Positions 1 to 13,100 of a stretch of DNA of 35,577 nucleotides are shown here, one piece after another (the stretch's first letter is position 1; each line of letters starts with the position of its first letter). Source of the stretch: Choristocarpus tenellus KU-1152 (Eukaryota > Phaeophyceae); NCBI GenBank assembly GCA_964200185.2, contig CAXNAD020000050.1, positions 1 to 35,577 on the forward strand, written 5' to 3'. The position numbers and the translations under genes are program-made. The notes beneath the pieces are model-generated. The model worked only from the letters and a program-made list of their open reading frames with translations. It was not told the origin of the DNA and did not search any database.

Positions 1-400
1 CCTGCAGTCCATTGATAGCATATGTCGTCGCATGGTGCAGATACGGATCCACACCCGCCGAGGAATACTCCAATGACAGTACCCTCAAATGTTCTTTCGC
101 CACTAATGCATCCCTCCATCCCGACGAGAGAGCGTGCGTGAGAAACGTTTTGCTCCATTTCCTCCACGTCCCTGGTTCCCCCTTAAACGCAGGTTGTTTC
201 AAAGAGTACTGTTTCAATTTCGAGGCAAATACGGGTCTAGCCTCCATGGCCACCGTATCATTTGCCCCAGCCCTAGCCTCGCCCCCTTGCGAAGCTGATG
301 TCCCATCATGTATCACACACCCCTCCCGGGTCATAGACATTTCATCTATTCCGTCCTCTATGAAGTTAAGACTTGGACCGATTCTTGATCTGGGCATCAT
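1..400 (-). mobile_element. LTR-retrotransposon Gag-like frame, N-terminal part, cut by window edge
   Basis: An open minus-strand frame starts at a double methionine (400-395), just after an in-frame TAA, and runs about 133 codons off the left edge without a stop. After a polar, low-complexity leader of about 60 residues it has the motif AFKGEPGTWRKWSKTFLTHA followed by SSGWRDAL. This is the F-x-G-x(3)-W-x(2)-W layout of Ty1/copia-type Gag proteins, which build the particle that packages the element's RNA. Pol would lie outside the window. No long terminal repeat or primer-binding site could be proved between here and 1176. The element lies antisense to the dynein gene, probably within one of its introns. 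The clade assignment (copia versus gypsy) is inference; the Gag call rests on the motif alone. Confidence 0.6.
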
Positions 401-1176
401 GATTTATCTTGACTCCTTCCTGGTGATAGCTAAAATCCAAGTAAAATAACTACGCAAGCACGCTTAATAGGGTACTATAGCATGTTAAGCTGTCCTTGAC
501 GATCTGTTGTCCCACACAACTAGTTATATTATTGTTTACTAACTTGTACCACAGTTGAGAAGAGAGTGAGATACCTGTACTAGGTGGGGCTCACCAGTCC
601 TTACATTGAATGACTCAGAATATCGAATGACTCAACGTTTCTCTAGTACACGTCAGAAACACTCCGATTCTAATAGTTCGCCGATTACTTCTGGTCAAAT
701 ACCCTAACCCTAAACATCCCGAATGTCCCGCATTATCTTCTGTGCATACATAAAATAATACTCCAAATCATATTCTCACAAATGGTCAAGCATAATCTTG
801 ACACAACTATTGATAATATTGTTCTAAACAGCACTATAAGGGTGAGGAATCTTTGTGTACTCAATAGTACTCAATATTACTTGGAAGTAGATGCTTTGTA
901 ATCCTTGGATAGAGGTGAATAAGACACACAATCACAAGGGCAACCAAAATCCACTGAAAAGTCACCATCAGATCATTTTCTGACTCTATCCAACCACTTC
1001 CTTTCATGCCCCATATTGATGTACTCCGGAGTATATATGGGTGTCAGATACATGAACAGGCCCATTCAATGTCAGTGCTCGGTCATGCTTCTACACAATA
1101 TTTGTTTGTCTGGTCATGTGTTTCGCCCCCTCTCCTGTTCCTCATATTCCGTCTCCCCTGCTTTTTTTCCCCACAG
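401..1176. other. non-coding stretch before the first visible dynein exon; possible retroelement LTR/leader
   Basis: No dynein exon is visible here: the part of AAA4 that should precede the first exon is absent, so this is probably the 3' part of a long intron. If the Gag-like frame at 1-400 belongs to an LTR element, its leader and 5' LTR would be in this stretch. A small inverted repeat lies at about 508-521 (TTGT/ACAA around a short loop), but no second LTR copy exists in the window to define an edge. A two-unit CCCTAA motif lies at 702-714. Confidence 0.4.
702..714 (+). repeat. short interstitial telomere-like motif
   Basis: CCCTAACCCTAAA, two units of a TTAGGG/TTTAGGG-type repeat. Similar short tracts occur at 6621-6630, 20178-20195 and 24905-24925, always with the C-rich strand as plus. 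Confidence 0.6.
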
Positions 1177-4100
1177 GCTGCTGGTGTGAATACAGGATCT
1201 CCTGCAGAGGTGTACGCATTTTTTATTGAAAGGGCTCGCACCAATCTGCATGTTGTACTGTGCTTAAGTCCTATAGGCGACGCCTTCCGCACTCGCCTCC
1301 GCATGTTTCCCTCATTAGTGAACTGCTGTACAATTGACTGGTGAGTACATGTACATGGCATATAGCACATATAGTACAGAGTACATAGTACATGATGTAT
1401 AGTACATAGTACATGTTGCTGTAGGGCACAAATGAAAGATCAAGGGAAGAGCACTCTTGAGAAGATATTGCTATTTATCAGTCCCTTGAGATCCTCTCTT
1501 CCTATCTCAATAAATTATAACTCAGGTTTACAGCTTGGCCACAGGAGGCACTCAAGAGTGTTGCACGGCACTTCCTTGATGCTGTAGACATGGAGGAGGA
1601 TATAAAGACTGGTGTTGTGGATGTTTGTGTTGACATGCAGCAAAGAATACGAGATATGACTCTTAGGTACAAAACTGAGATGGGGAGATTCTACTACGTT
1701 ACCCCTACATCCTATCTCGAGTTGATCAATACCTTTAAGGTGAGTTGTGATATTTTCACGTTCTATGCACAATGTACACAATCACACATAAAAGACTTTG
1801 GGGTTCAGTCTCGGAGATGGGATGTACAGAAACAATCGTAAAACAGATACTATATTTGGGAGGAACTTCTTCATAACTTCATTGAAAAAAGCATGTATCA
1901 CAATGACTATGCAAGGTATTGATACTGTTCTTGCAGCACCGGCACATGCCTTGAGTTCATCACAGGGAAATGCAGTTCCTGCTTGAAGTGTGTGTCGTGT
2001 GTGCATGTGTTCCCTGGCTAACACCACTTCTCCTATTGACGTTTGCATTTGCAAAAGAATCTTCTCAATCGTCAAAGGAGAAGTGTCTTAGACAGCAAGG
2101 AGCGCTATGACAATGGACTGCTCAAGCTGGCAGACACTGAGGAGCAGGTGGCTCAGATGCAGGTGGATTTGGAGGAGCTTCAGCCCAAGCTCAAGGAAGC
2201 AACCATTGCCACAGATGAACTCCTCATTCAAATCGCAAAGGACACTGAAGTGGCCAATGAGAAGAAGGAGGTTGTTGAGAACGAGGCAAGTTGGAGACTT
2301 TCCTACTCATATCTTCTACATATCGAATGGTGTAACACTTCCCTCACTGTGCGACATGGTATAACCACAGAATTGTCTCTCACACCTCAGGAAGTAATTT
2401 GCAATGCTAAAGCTGAAGAATCACGGACCCTGAAGGCATCTTGTGAGGCAGATCTTGCAGAGGCCCTTCCAGCACTAGAAGCAGCAATATCTGCTCTGAA
2501 GAGTCTTTCGAAGGGAGATATTGTGGAGGTATGCTAAATGGGAAAAAGGGGAAAAACAATTACAGTGACTTGTTTCTCTCAGAAGTTTATTTTATTCTTC
2601 AAATATTCCATGAATCTACAGTTACATACTCAACTCAATCCCGTAACACTTATTTATGTTTGATGTTTTGTCTTCCACAAATCCTGAGGTTACAGCTCCA
2701 ATAGCAATTCCAGGTTGTATTATCGCTTCCGCCCACTATGTCTGCTTTGTCTGGAAAGGTGAAAGTAATGAAAAAGCCACCACAAGCAGTAAAGCTTGTC
2801 ATGGAGGCAGTGTGTATCATGATGGGTGTGAAGGCAGAAAAAGTAAAGGACCCAAATGGGGGTACCAAAAAAATAGATGATTACTGGGGGGCAGCCCAAA
2901 AACACCTCCTAGGCGATTCAAGATTTTTACAGAACCTCATGGATTACGACAAGGACAACATGGATGCTGTAATGGTTGAGAAGGTGCAGTGGCTTGTAAA
3001 AACCGTATGGAGCTAAGTTGTTAGAGTGTGCTTGTCAATCGATTATGTATGTATGCTTCTCTTTTGCAAAGCATTGCACATGCATCGACACTGTCATTAG
3101 TAAGGGCAGGTTCACAATCAAATATTGTACATGGCTCATAAAATCCATGTCACTCCCTCACTTACATACACATGATAGGTCAAGACAGCCTATACTGATG
3201 ATGCTGACTTTGACCCAGACAAAGTGAAAAAAGGATCCCTAGCCGCAGCTGGGCTTTGTAAGTGGGTGCATGCTATGGTGGTGTACAATAGAGTGGCACT
3301 CATGGTAGGGCCCAAGCGTGCAGCCCTTGCAGAAGCAGAATCCACACTAGCACAGGCCATGTCAGAATTGGGAGAGAAGCAAGACATGGTGAAGGTGAGC
3401 TGTCATTATAACCATTCCTTCGCATAGTATAACCATACATACATGCAAGAGTATATGGGCAGCATTGATAACAACTTTCTGAAATGCATTGTACACACTT
3501 CTATCCTCCTACAATCTACAGGAACTTATGGACAAGCTTGCCACACTTCAGCAGCAGCTCAGTGAGGCTGAGCAAAAAAAGGTGGCTCTGCAAGATCAGG
3601 TATAATCCACTGTTAAGGTTTCATTCGGACATCGCAGTGTAAAAGGTTAATATATGTAACCTCAACCATTACATCAAAGACTTCTATGCACAATTTCGAC
3701 CTTGAGCTCTGTAGCATGAGAGATTTTCTTAACATGTGGCTGAAGGAAGAAATTGTTGATGTATATATATATATGAATCCACTGTAATCATGGGAGAACT
3801 TCAAAAAGAGGTGAATGACAAGCAAATTGGAGAAGATGAGGCCCAACACCTAGAAATAACCCTGTCAAGTCTTCAGCTGGAAGGGTAACACAATCTTGTA
3901 GTATCCCTCCAATGCCAAACTCTCTTATCACTTCCATTAATTCTTTTCCTCAGAAACATAGAGAACTGAGAATATTGAGAGAGAGAGAAAATATGTACGT
4001 ACCTATTTCCAGTGTGTACCTCATTGTGTTACTGAGCCTTGAGAGTACTGCTGTGCCCTATAGACTGTAACTGGACAAATGAGTTCAACCCAACCTTCCC

Positions 4101-7100
4101 CTTCCATTGTGAAAATGACCTTATCAACCCTTGTTGATGACTATAGACTCTGAGTGCATCCACACAGCACGTTCCAGCTCAAACTATTTTGATACTGGCA
4201 CTCAATCACCAAACCAGATTACTCTATGCCTTCAAAAGTGGGGGGTGGGGGCAACCACCCTACACATGCCATGCATTTGCTACAGTATTGCTTCCAGGTT
4301 GTTGGGTACCAAAATACTTCTTGTCCACAAACCAGACCTTCTTCCCATGGTCCTCCTCATGAGTGAGACAATGATCTGACAATAACCACAAAGTACTCGC
4401 ATACCCACAGACAGGGCCACGAGGGTGTTGGCTTGTAGTTTCTATTGTCAAGGCCAACTCTAATATAGGTCTTGACTTTTCAATACTGAGAAGCTGGTTG
4501 ATTGTCTACTATCAATTTAGGTTTGACTTTCATGCACTCCAGTAAATGCATGGTGTACAAGGCTAATCCTACACATTGTATTACTTAGGACAACACTTAA
4601 ATACGAGATTTGCATCCATTGCTATTTCTTCCCAGGAACACAGAAAAACTTGACTATTGGATCTTACCCTGCCAATTACTCTGGACTATCTTGTTTGTCT
4701 GCCCTGGTAATCTGAATTTTGTTGATGTCCAAGCTAAAAAGCAACCCTCTCCTTAGTAAGAGTTTGGTGGAGTTTCTGCAAGCTCTAAATTTAAAAATGT
4801 AACACTACGTACGGAGGGGGTTGGTTCTCTTGCACTGAGAAGTCCACGTCCACTGTGACAGTTACCATCCAAGTTGGTGTTGTGTTACAATGACATGTTT
4901 TCTATGTTTAATTTGTATGTGGTACACATTACGTATGTTGTTCAATTTTTATTGTGTACCATTATTGCATGCGCAAAATACCACTCCACATTTGTTAGCG
5001 CCTTGTGCATGATGACAACTTAGAGGCCATGAATGAAATCAATATAGGATAAAACAGTAAGGTTCAAGACCAGCACACCACAACAATAAAAAAACATAGC
5101 CATATGTTGATGTTTTAGACTAGAGTTTGCGACTTGGCTGCTGTAGTCAGCCTCCATCATATGTCACCTTTGTGATGAAGTGACATCACTAAACTGTTAC
5201 TTCCTGCCAGTCCCATCCAGGCCATTTGATCTTGATAGTCTTCCAAGCAAAATCTAATGAAGTCTAAACTGACTATCTCCATACCTCTGCCAAGAACTGG
5301 ACCTGTGTTGAAGCTGTTGTGTCTTGATCAATATCAATATATGCACTTGAGAGTACTCAATATTTTGTATGTTGTCCTTCACGTTCTCCCTCATAGTAGA
5401 TGACTACCTAACATTTTCTTTGACCAGGTTACTGACTGTGGGAACAAGCTCCGACGTGCGGAACAGCTAATTTCAGGTCTTGGAGGAGAGAAGACCAGCT
5501 GGGGGCATTTCTCAACTGAGCTTCAAGAGAAGTACATGAATGTGACAGGTGAGGAAGCCTCAATTTTGCCAATGTTGTAGTGAGTACAAAGAACAGCAAG
5601 AACACACTTTTCTCACACAGTACACTAGAGCGTGAAAGTGCACTGTATTTGTTAAACTGCTGCTTGTTTGTATTCATATATAAGCTATAATGTAGGCCTG
5701 GTTTTATGGACTCCTCAGGTGACATCATATTGTCATCTGGGGTAATCGCATACATGGGTGCCTTCACGGCTGCCTATCGCGACCTGGCCATTCTAGAATG
5801 GTCCAAACTTCTGAGCGAAAAGAACATACCATGCAACAAGGCCTTCACTCTGGGAGTGACACTGGGTGATGCAGTTAAGATCCGAGCATGGGTTATTAAC
5901 AAACTCCCAAACGACAGTTTTAGCATTGACAATGGGATCATGCTTTTCGAAAGCAACCGGTGGCCGCTGATGATTGACCCACAAGGACAGGCAAATAAAT
6001 GGGTAAAGAAGATGGAGGAAGAGAATCAGCTCAAGGTTGTCAAACAAAATCAGGTGACTCTTGATCAGCGACTGCTGCCTTTGAATAATGGTATAGTATC
6101 ATAGTGTTGTTTGTAAGTGCTCTGCATGCTGTTAAAGCCTGTCCTATTTGTCAAGTCCTCTGTCTGCATAGAAAAATTCAGTAGACTTGTCTGAGGTCTA
6201 CATATTTGGCTTTCTACCTGATGCTACATATTGTTCAATTTTGTAGTGATCTTCTCTGTTTCTTTGCCCATTCACTTTCCACTCAGGCCAACTTTGTCCG
6301 CACAATTGAGAATGCCATCCAATTTGGCTCTCCAATTCTACTGGAGAATGTTCCAGAAGGGTTGGACCCTGTGCTTGAACCTGTACTACTCAAGCAAATA
6401 GTCACCATTGGTGGGGTTGCAACTATTCGTTTGGGCGACAACAGTGTGGAATACGACCCTAATTTCCGGCTTTACATAACAACAAAGCTAACAAACCCCC
6501 ACTACCCACCGGAGCTATGTGTCAAGGTGAGGAGTATAGCCAGTACTCCGGAGAACTCTGAAGGAAGTATCTGCCTCTCTCTGAAAATTCTGAGGCTGGG
6601 TACACTTTTTGCTCTTGGCTCTAACCCTAACACAGAACATGCAGCTCCCAACATAATCACTCAGATGCTCAGAAGTACCCAACAACATAAACTATCGCCT
6701 ACTCAATCCACATCCCTAACCTTACCCATAACCTTTTCGACCTTACAGGTTAATCTGCTGAATTTCATGGCAACACAAGAAGGGTTGGAGGATCAAATGC
6801 TGGGAATAACAGTAGCTCAGGAAGAGACTGAACTTGAAGCAAGAAGGGAACAGCTTGTACTTGAAGATGCAGAAAATAAGCGTGTGCAGAAGGAAATTGA
6901 GGATACAATCCTTGACCTACTCAAGAACAGTGAGGGCAACATTTTGGATGATGAGGCAAGACTCAGTCAGGCACTTGTTGGTACTCCATTATATTTATAG
7001 GAAAATTGGCCTCTTGCACTATGAATATGCAAGGTGAAGAACACACAAGAACATAGGCATAACTTGTGTATATGCAGCTGTGGGATCTTGACCAAAATGT

Positions 7101-10100
7101 TGTTCTGAGTATTCCTATGTAACAAAATAAAATTTAAATGACTTTGCAGGTGCTGATAGAGACCCTTGCACAGTCCAAGGTGACTTCAAACAATATAGAG
7201 CGCAAAGTGAAGGAAGCCGCCAAGACACAGGAGATCATTGCAAAGTCTCGGACTGGCTATATCCCTATCGCATTTCGTGCTTCGCAGCTCTTTTTTTGCA
7301 TTGCTGATTTAGCTACAGTTGACCCTATGTACCAGGTGAGGAATTTGCTCAGATGGTTTGCTCTCAAAATTGAATGATACTATCCTGGTGATATGCAAAC
7401 TTTATTGCCTTCCAAGTGCTATCTTGAAGAACACACTTGAGTCATGAAGTCACCAAAGCTTGGTTATAACCCAGCCATCTCACTTTGATGGTCTACATGC
7501 ATCTTGATCAGGGATAAGAGTTTTATCCCCAATATTACAGGTATCAACATCAATTCACAAAAACCATTGTTGATACTCTGAAGCAAGCAGGAATTGGTGT
7601 GCCAACAAAAGGAAGACAGATTAGAATTATTATGTGACAATATTGATTTTCCATTCCAGTCTGGAATTGGAACCATACTTGTGAACTCTAGAGCACAAAT
7701 GAAAATGCTGTAGGGAGGAGTATATACATCAACAATGCGCTCAAGTTAAAAGAACATTTACTATGGATCCAGGGCAACATATACTTGCTCCAGAATTTTC
7801 AATAAAAGTATCCAATCATTTGACATTGTGTTTTTTTCCTTGAAGAAATGACAATCAGTTAATTGCACATCTGTCCAAAAACGCTTGGAGTGTGCGATTT
7901 GATTTGTTGTGAACACTCCCTTGCCCCACAAGCTCATCAAGTGAGTAATCAATTGTTTTGCTCCTGCAATAAGTTTGAGGTGATGACACGTATCAACTGC
8001 AGTACACGATTTCAATGACCAGACAAGCTTTGAAAGCTCTATTATTACTGAGAAACCAGTAGAATATACAAGAGGGAGGGCCACAGGCTATTACATGTCC
8101 CCTGATGTATCAAAGTACCTGACTTGCAAATTTGTGTTATAGTATAGATCATGTTGGATAAGCATCCCTTGCAAACCTACCTCACAGGAATATGTTTGTC
8201 AGAAATACTGAATTGCAGTGTGTTTCAAATGACTTTGACAGTTGCGGGTTGGAATAATATAATTCTTGCTAGAATTGATCTGGATTCAATACTTGTTGAT
8301 GATACAAATTCATGTTTGTGACATAGCTAATTGCAGCCCATATCATGCTCACCTTACAGTCTAAGGTCCAGATGACTTTACACTTTCAGGCAAGTGTCAG
8401 AAGACAATGCATCCAATTTCTTCTCAATTCTAACCCTTTTCTTGCCTACCACTTTCTCCATATGCTCATTGGTCTCCAGTACTCCCTGGAATGGTTCATC
8501 AATTTGTTTGAGGCAGCTATTGACAAGGCCACCAAAACGCCTGTGCTGGAGGATCGCATCAAGAAACTCATTGATTGCTTCACCTTCATGCTATACACAA
8601 ATGTATGCCGCAGTCTCTTTGAGAAAGACAAGTTGCTATTTTCTTTCCTGTTGGCAGTAAAGATCATGCAGGGGGAGAAGCGAATCGATGGCGATGAAGT
8701 CCGTTTCTTTCTTCAGGGAACAACAAGTTTGGACCTTGAGCAGCCTAACCCCATCCCTGGAGGGTGGCTATCAGACAAGTCGTGGGGTGACATTATTGCT
8801 ATGGACAAACTATCTGAAGCATCTGGTATTGTGAACGATGTTACCTCTGACTTGGCTTCTTGGGAGCAAGTGTTCAATGATGAGGATCCTCTCACCAGGA
8901 TTCATGAGGTTGTTGGTGACAAGTACCATCGATTCCAGAAGCTGTGCATATTACGAGCTATTCGTCCTGACATGGTAGTTCCTGGTGCACAGAGCTTTGT
9001 AGCAGAGGTGAGAAGAATAAGGCTCTAATTGTTGAAGAAAACATGTACTGAGCATTGCACTTTCTGTTTTATTGGGCTTTAGGTTTGGTTCACCACAGAC
9101 GAGCAGTGTTGAGGAAGCACATGTTCACTTTGAGAACACTGGACGAGACCAGAGTTGTACATGAGTCGGGGGGGAAAAACATACGGCAGCTGTAAGGCTT
9201 TAGGCGGTTGGTCAAGGGGGTGCTGGTGCAGTATTTGAAGGTTGACTGATATTTGCATGGAAATTATTGCTTTCCTGTAGGGACAACCTAGGGTGGAGAA
9301 ATCAGCGATCAGTGATTAACTTTGTATGCCTCCAAAATACAGATTAGAAGCCAATGTAGCTTTTTCATGACCTTGAGTAGTTTGTTCCTCTTGTGCAGTC
9401 CTTTCCTTTTAATGCAGGTCCAGCAGGTACAATCCCCTGACATTCTGTGTTTCACATTTGGTGATTGAAACTCTTCATACTTGGGAACAGTGTCGTTTTG
9501 ATGTCAGGAAAGGAATGGCATTGCCATTACCTGATCACTCAACCACTTATCTCACCAACAGTATCTATGTGTCTGTACTTATGTTGAGCGATGATGACAT
9601 GGAAGGTGATATATAATGGCAACTTTTCTACATGTGGTGTCTGTAAACTATCTATACCTGTGCAAGGAATGATAATCCCTCAAGCCCCCCTTGCTGCTAC
9701 ATATTTTATTTTTCCTTGTGAACATTGCAGGAAATGGGTACAGATTACATTGAGCCTCCACCATTCGACCTGATGGCATGCTATAAGGATTCCAACTGCT
9801 CAACCCCACTCATCTTTGTCCTCACACCTGGTGCTGACCCAATGACTGAGCTACTGCGTGTGGCGGATGAATTGGGGTTTGGTGGCAAGAAGCTAACATC
9901 CATCAGCCTGGGGCAAGGGCAAGGTCCTTTTGCTGAGGTATTTGTTGCCTGTTTTAATTTCTGTAGTACAAAGCATTAAACAGCATTTTCTATATTTTGA
10001 CATGTCACTCATGTCTTCCAATAGTTGGCATTGAACAAATCCCACCAAGTGCTTATAACACATTGTTGTTTCTCCGTCAGAATGCTATCTCTGAAGCTGC

Positions 10101-13100
10101 AGATGGAGGGGCATGGGTGTGCCTTCAGAACTGCCACTTATGCATATCTTGGATGCCTACACTGGAACGCATATGCGAAGAATTGACACCAAATAGAGTG
10201 CACGAAACCTTCCGCTTGTGGCTGACCTCCGAGCCTAGCCCACATTTCCCTTCATACATCCTTCAAAATGGTGTTAAGATGACAAACGAACCTCCGAAGG
10301 CAAGTCCAACGTTGTATTTGCAACTATATGATGACTGGGAGGCAACACAGAAGGAAGAACAAAAGATATTTACTTTGTAATGTTTGAATAGCAATGGAAA
10401 ACTGATTGCTTCATGCATAATCCTGGTGAATGGGTTAGCCAAATGTGGACAATGTCCTATCCAACTCAGGATTGCAATTGTTAGTAAACGTTCTTGGCAT
10501 CCTCCTGCCTTACTTACCACTCATGGCACAGGGCATGCGAGCAAATCTTTTGGGGTCTTTCTACAGCATTGAGGAGGACTGGTTCAATTCATGTACCAGA
10601 TCATCAGAGTTCAAGAAGATGCTCTTTGGTCTAACGTTCTTCCATGCAACTGTGCGTGAGCGCAGGAAGTTTGGTCCTCTCGGATGGAATATTCAGGTGT
10701 GTTGAGTTCTCTATCACATTCTCCTTTCCAGATGAATCCTCATGTAAGATCATCTCCAAATGTGTTCCCGTCAACATAACCAAGGACAATGTACAGATTA
10801 ATCTCATACTGCACCTTTCTTTCCCTTCTTGCCACTTACAGTATATATTCTCTGGCCCTGACTTGCGGATATCTATGGATCAATTGCGCATATTCCTTGA
10901 CAATTTGAGAGAAGAGGATGAAGTGCCCTATGCAGCATTGGCATATCTTGCTGGTGAATGTAACTACGGCGGAAGGGTGACAGACGACAAGGACCGCCGC
11001 TGTCTTGTGAACATCCTGACAGATTTCTATTGCCCAGAGATATTAGAAGATTCGTACAAGTTCAGGTAGGGTCTCACAGATCTTGAATGATCCCCTTGCA
11101 CTGTACTATCTCCCTTCAAAAGGGAAACAATGGCTGATCCATGCATCTCTCCAGGACACCAACAATAATCCAGAATTTCTACTCTATGTAAAATTAATCT
11201 ATTTGAAATGATCAGCTTGACTATAGACTTTCCGGGTATCCTAATCATGCTGTTGATCATTACTTGTAACAATACATGAGGAGTGTGTGTGTCTAGCACA
11301 TCCCTTTCCTGAACCCAGGGACGGATCAGGGCAGTCTCATGTGTGATAGCCCAGAACAACAATGAATTGTATTGAAGCTCAATATGTGATACACAAATTA
11401 CTTCAAAAGCACATATCAGAGTACCAGATCCTAAACACTATCATAAAACATATCCCTTGGAGAGTAACACCCAGGGTATCATATATAAAATTGTCACCAA
11501 TGATGGAAAGGTATGACTGTGAAAGAAACTGGTGACACTATGAAGTGTTGAGTGTGTACTGTAATTAGCATAAAAATATCTTGCAGTATACCTTACAACA
11601 TCACACCAATCAGCTGATTCCCCCCAATATTTGGTTGGTAGGAATCTCTGACAAAGCCTCAAAATCGTCAGCCTGGCGATATTTTGGTTATATTTGGCAC
11701 TATGCACACCATCTCACCAAATAGTTATTTTACCCAATTCCTCACTACTGCTCCTATGTAAACTAATAGTTAACATGAAACAGGACAACTCTTCTCCATA
11801 TTTGAATTTACAGTAGTGTTGTAAGCAATATACTACTAGTGCCAACACATTGCCACACCAAAAAGTGGTCCTACAGTCTCCATTCCATTAAATAATCCTC
11901 AGCACCACGCACATGGTTCAATCCATGCCATTACTGAAAAGCTTTTGTTGGTGCATTGCTGATATCTGTCCATGCTCCACCTCACTCTGTGCAGTCCAAG
12001 TGGCACATATTTTGCACCACCTGAGGGCTCAAAGGAAAGTTTTGTGGACTACATCAAAAGTCTTCCATTCAATGAAGGCCCAGAGGTGTTTGGACTACAT
12101 GCCAATGCCAATATATCGTGCGCACTGTCTGAGACTAACTCTCTATTGGATACAGCTTTAAGCCTGCAACCACGATCATCAGGAGGAAGTGGAAAGTCAT
12201 GGGATGAAATGCTGGGCGAACTGACTGAAGATATATCTACCCGTCTGCCACCAGCTTTTGACATTGAGCGAGCTCTGTTAGATTTCCCAGTGAGATACGA
12301 AGAATCAATGAATACAGTGCTCACACAAGAGCTGATCCGTTTCAATCGACTACGGAGCAGAATTGCCAAGTCTCTAGCAGAGGTAAAGAAGGCACTAAAA
12401 GGTCTGGTGGTTATGAGCAGCGAGCTGGAACAGATGGGCAACTCCATGGTTGTTGGAAAGGTTTGTAACACCTCCACAAGCTCTGATGAATGCTGGATGC
12501 GTATTCTACACAAACTTTAGTATGGCACTCAATTACTCCTTCAGCCTAGTGCTGGCGTGAGTAGGTGAGAACAACAAGAGGAAATGCCATAAAATTATAG
12601 TGATGGTGTTAAAGTAACACCTATCCTTCTATTTCAATGCAAGGTGCCAACTCTGTGGAGTGCTGTTGCCTACCCAAGCTTGATGCCTCTAGGCTCATGG
12701 GTGACAGACTTTCTTCAAAGGCTGGAGTTTTTGGGTCAATGGATGGAGAATGGCGTAGCTCCCCCTGTTTTCTGGCTTAGTGGTTTTTTCTTCACGCAGG
12801 CTTTCATCACTGGAACACTACAGAACTATGCAAGAAAACACCAGGTAACAAAACTTATTTCCAGAAAATGCCGTGTCTAGTCTACTCATTTTAGTCTTGG
12901 TAGACTGTTCAATGGCCCCAGAGGTTGATTTCAAGGTGCATTGACTTTCCCAAGTGCATAGTTTTGGCATATAGTCTACATACTTTGCATCGAGTCTGTC
13001 TAGCCTAATTCTCCACTGTGGTCCAGGACCTGAACATTTAGCCCCATATCCAGCAGGGATGTTCAGATCCTCTTGTATTGGCTCAGTATTTATTTGGTTC

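Noticed and set aside
12-449. Plus-strand 145-codon frame at the left edge
   Set aside because: It is the shadow of the Gag-like minus-strand frame, whose translation has a recognisable motif.
7761-8084. 107-codon antisense frame inside a dynein intron
   Set aside because: No recognised motif, no splice or promoter context; composition could be chance.
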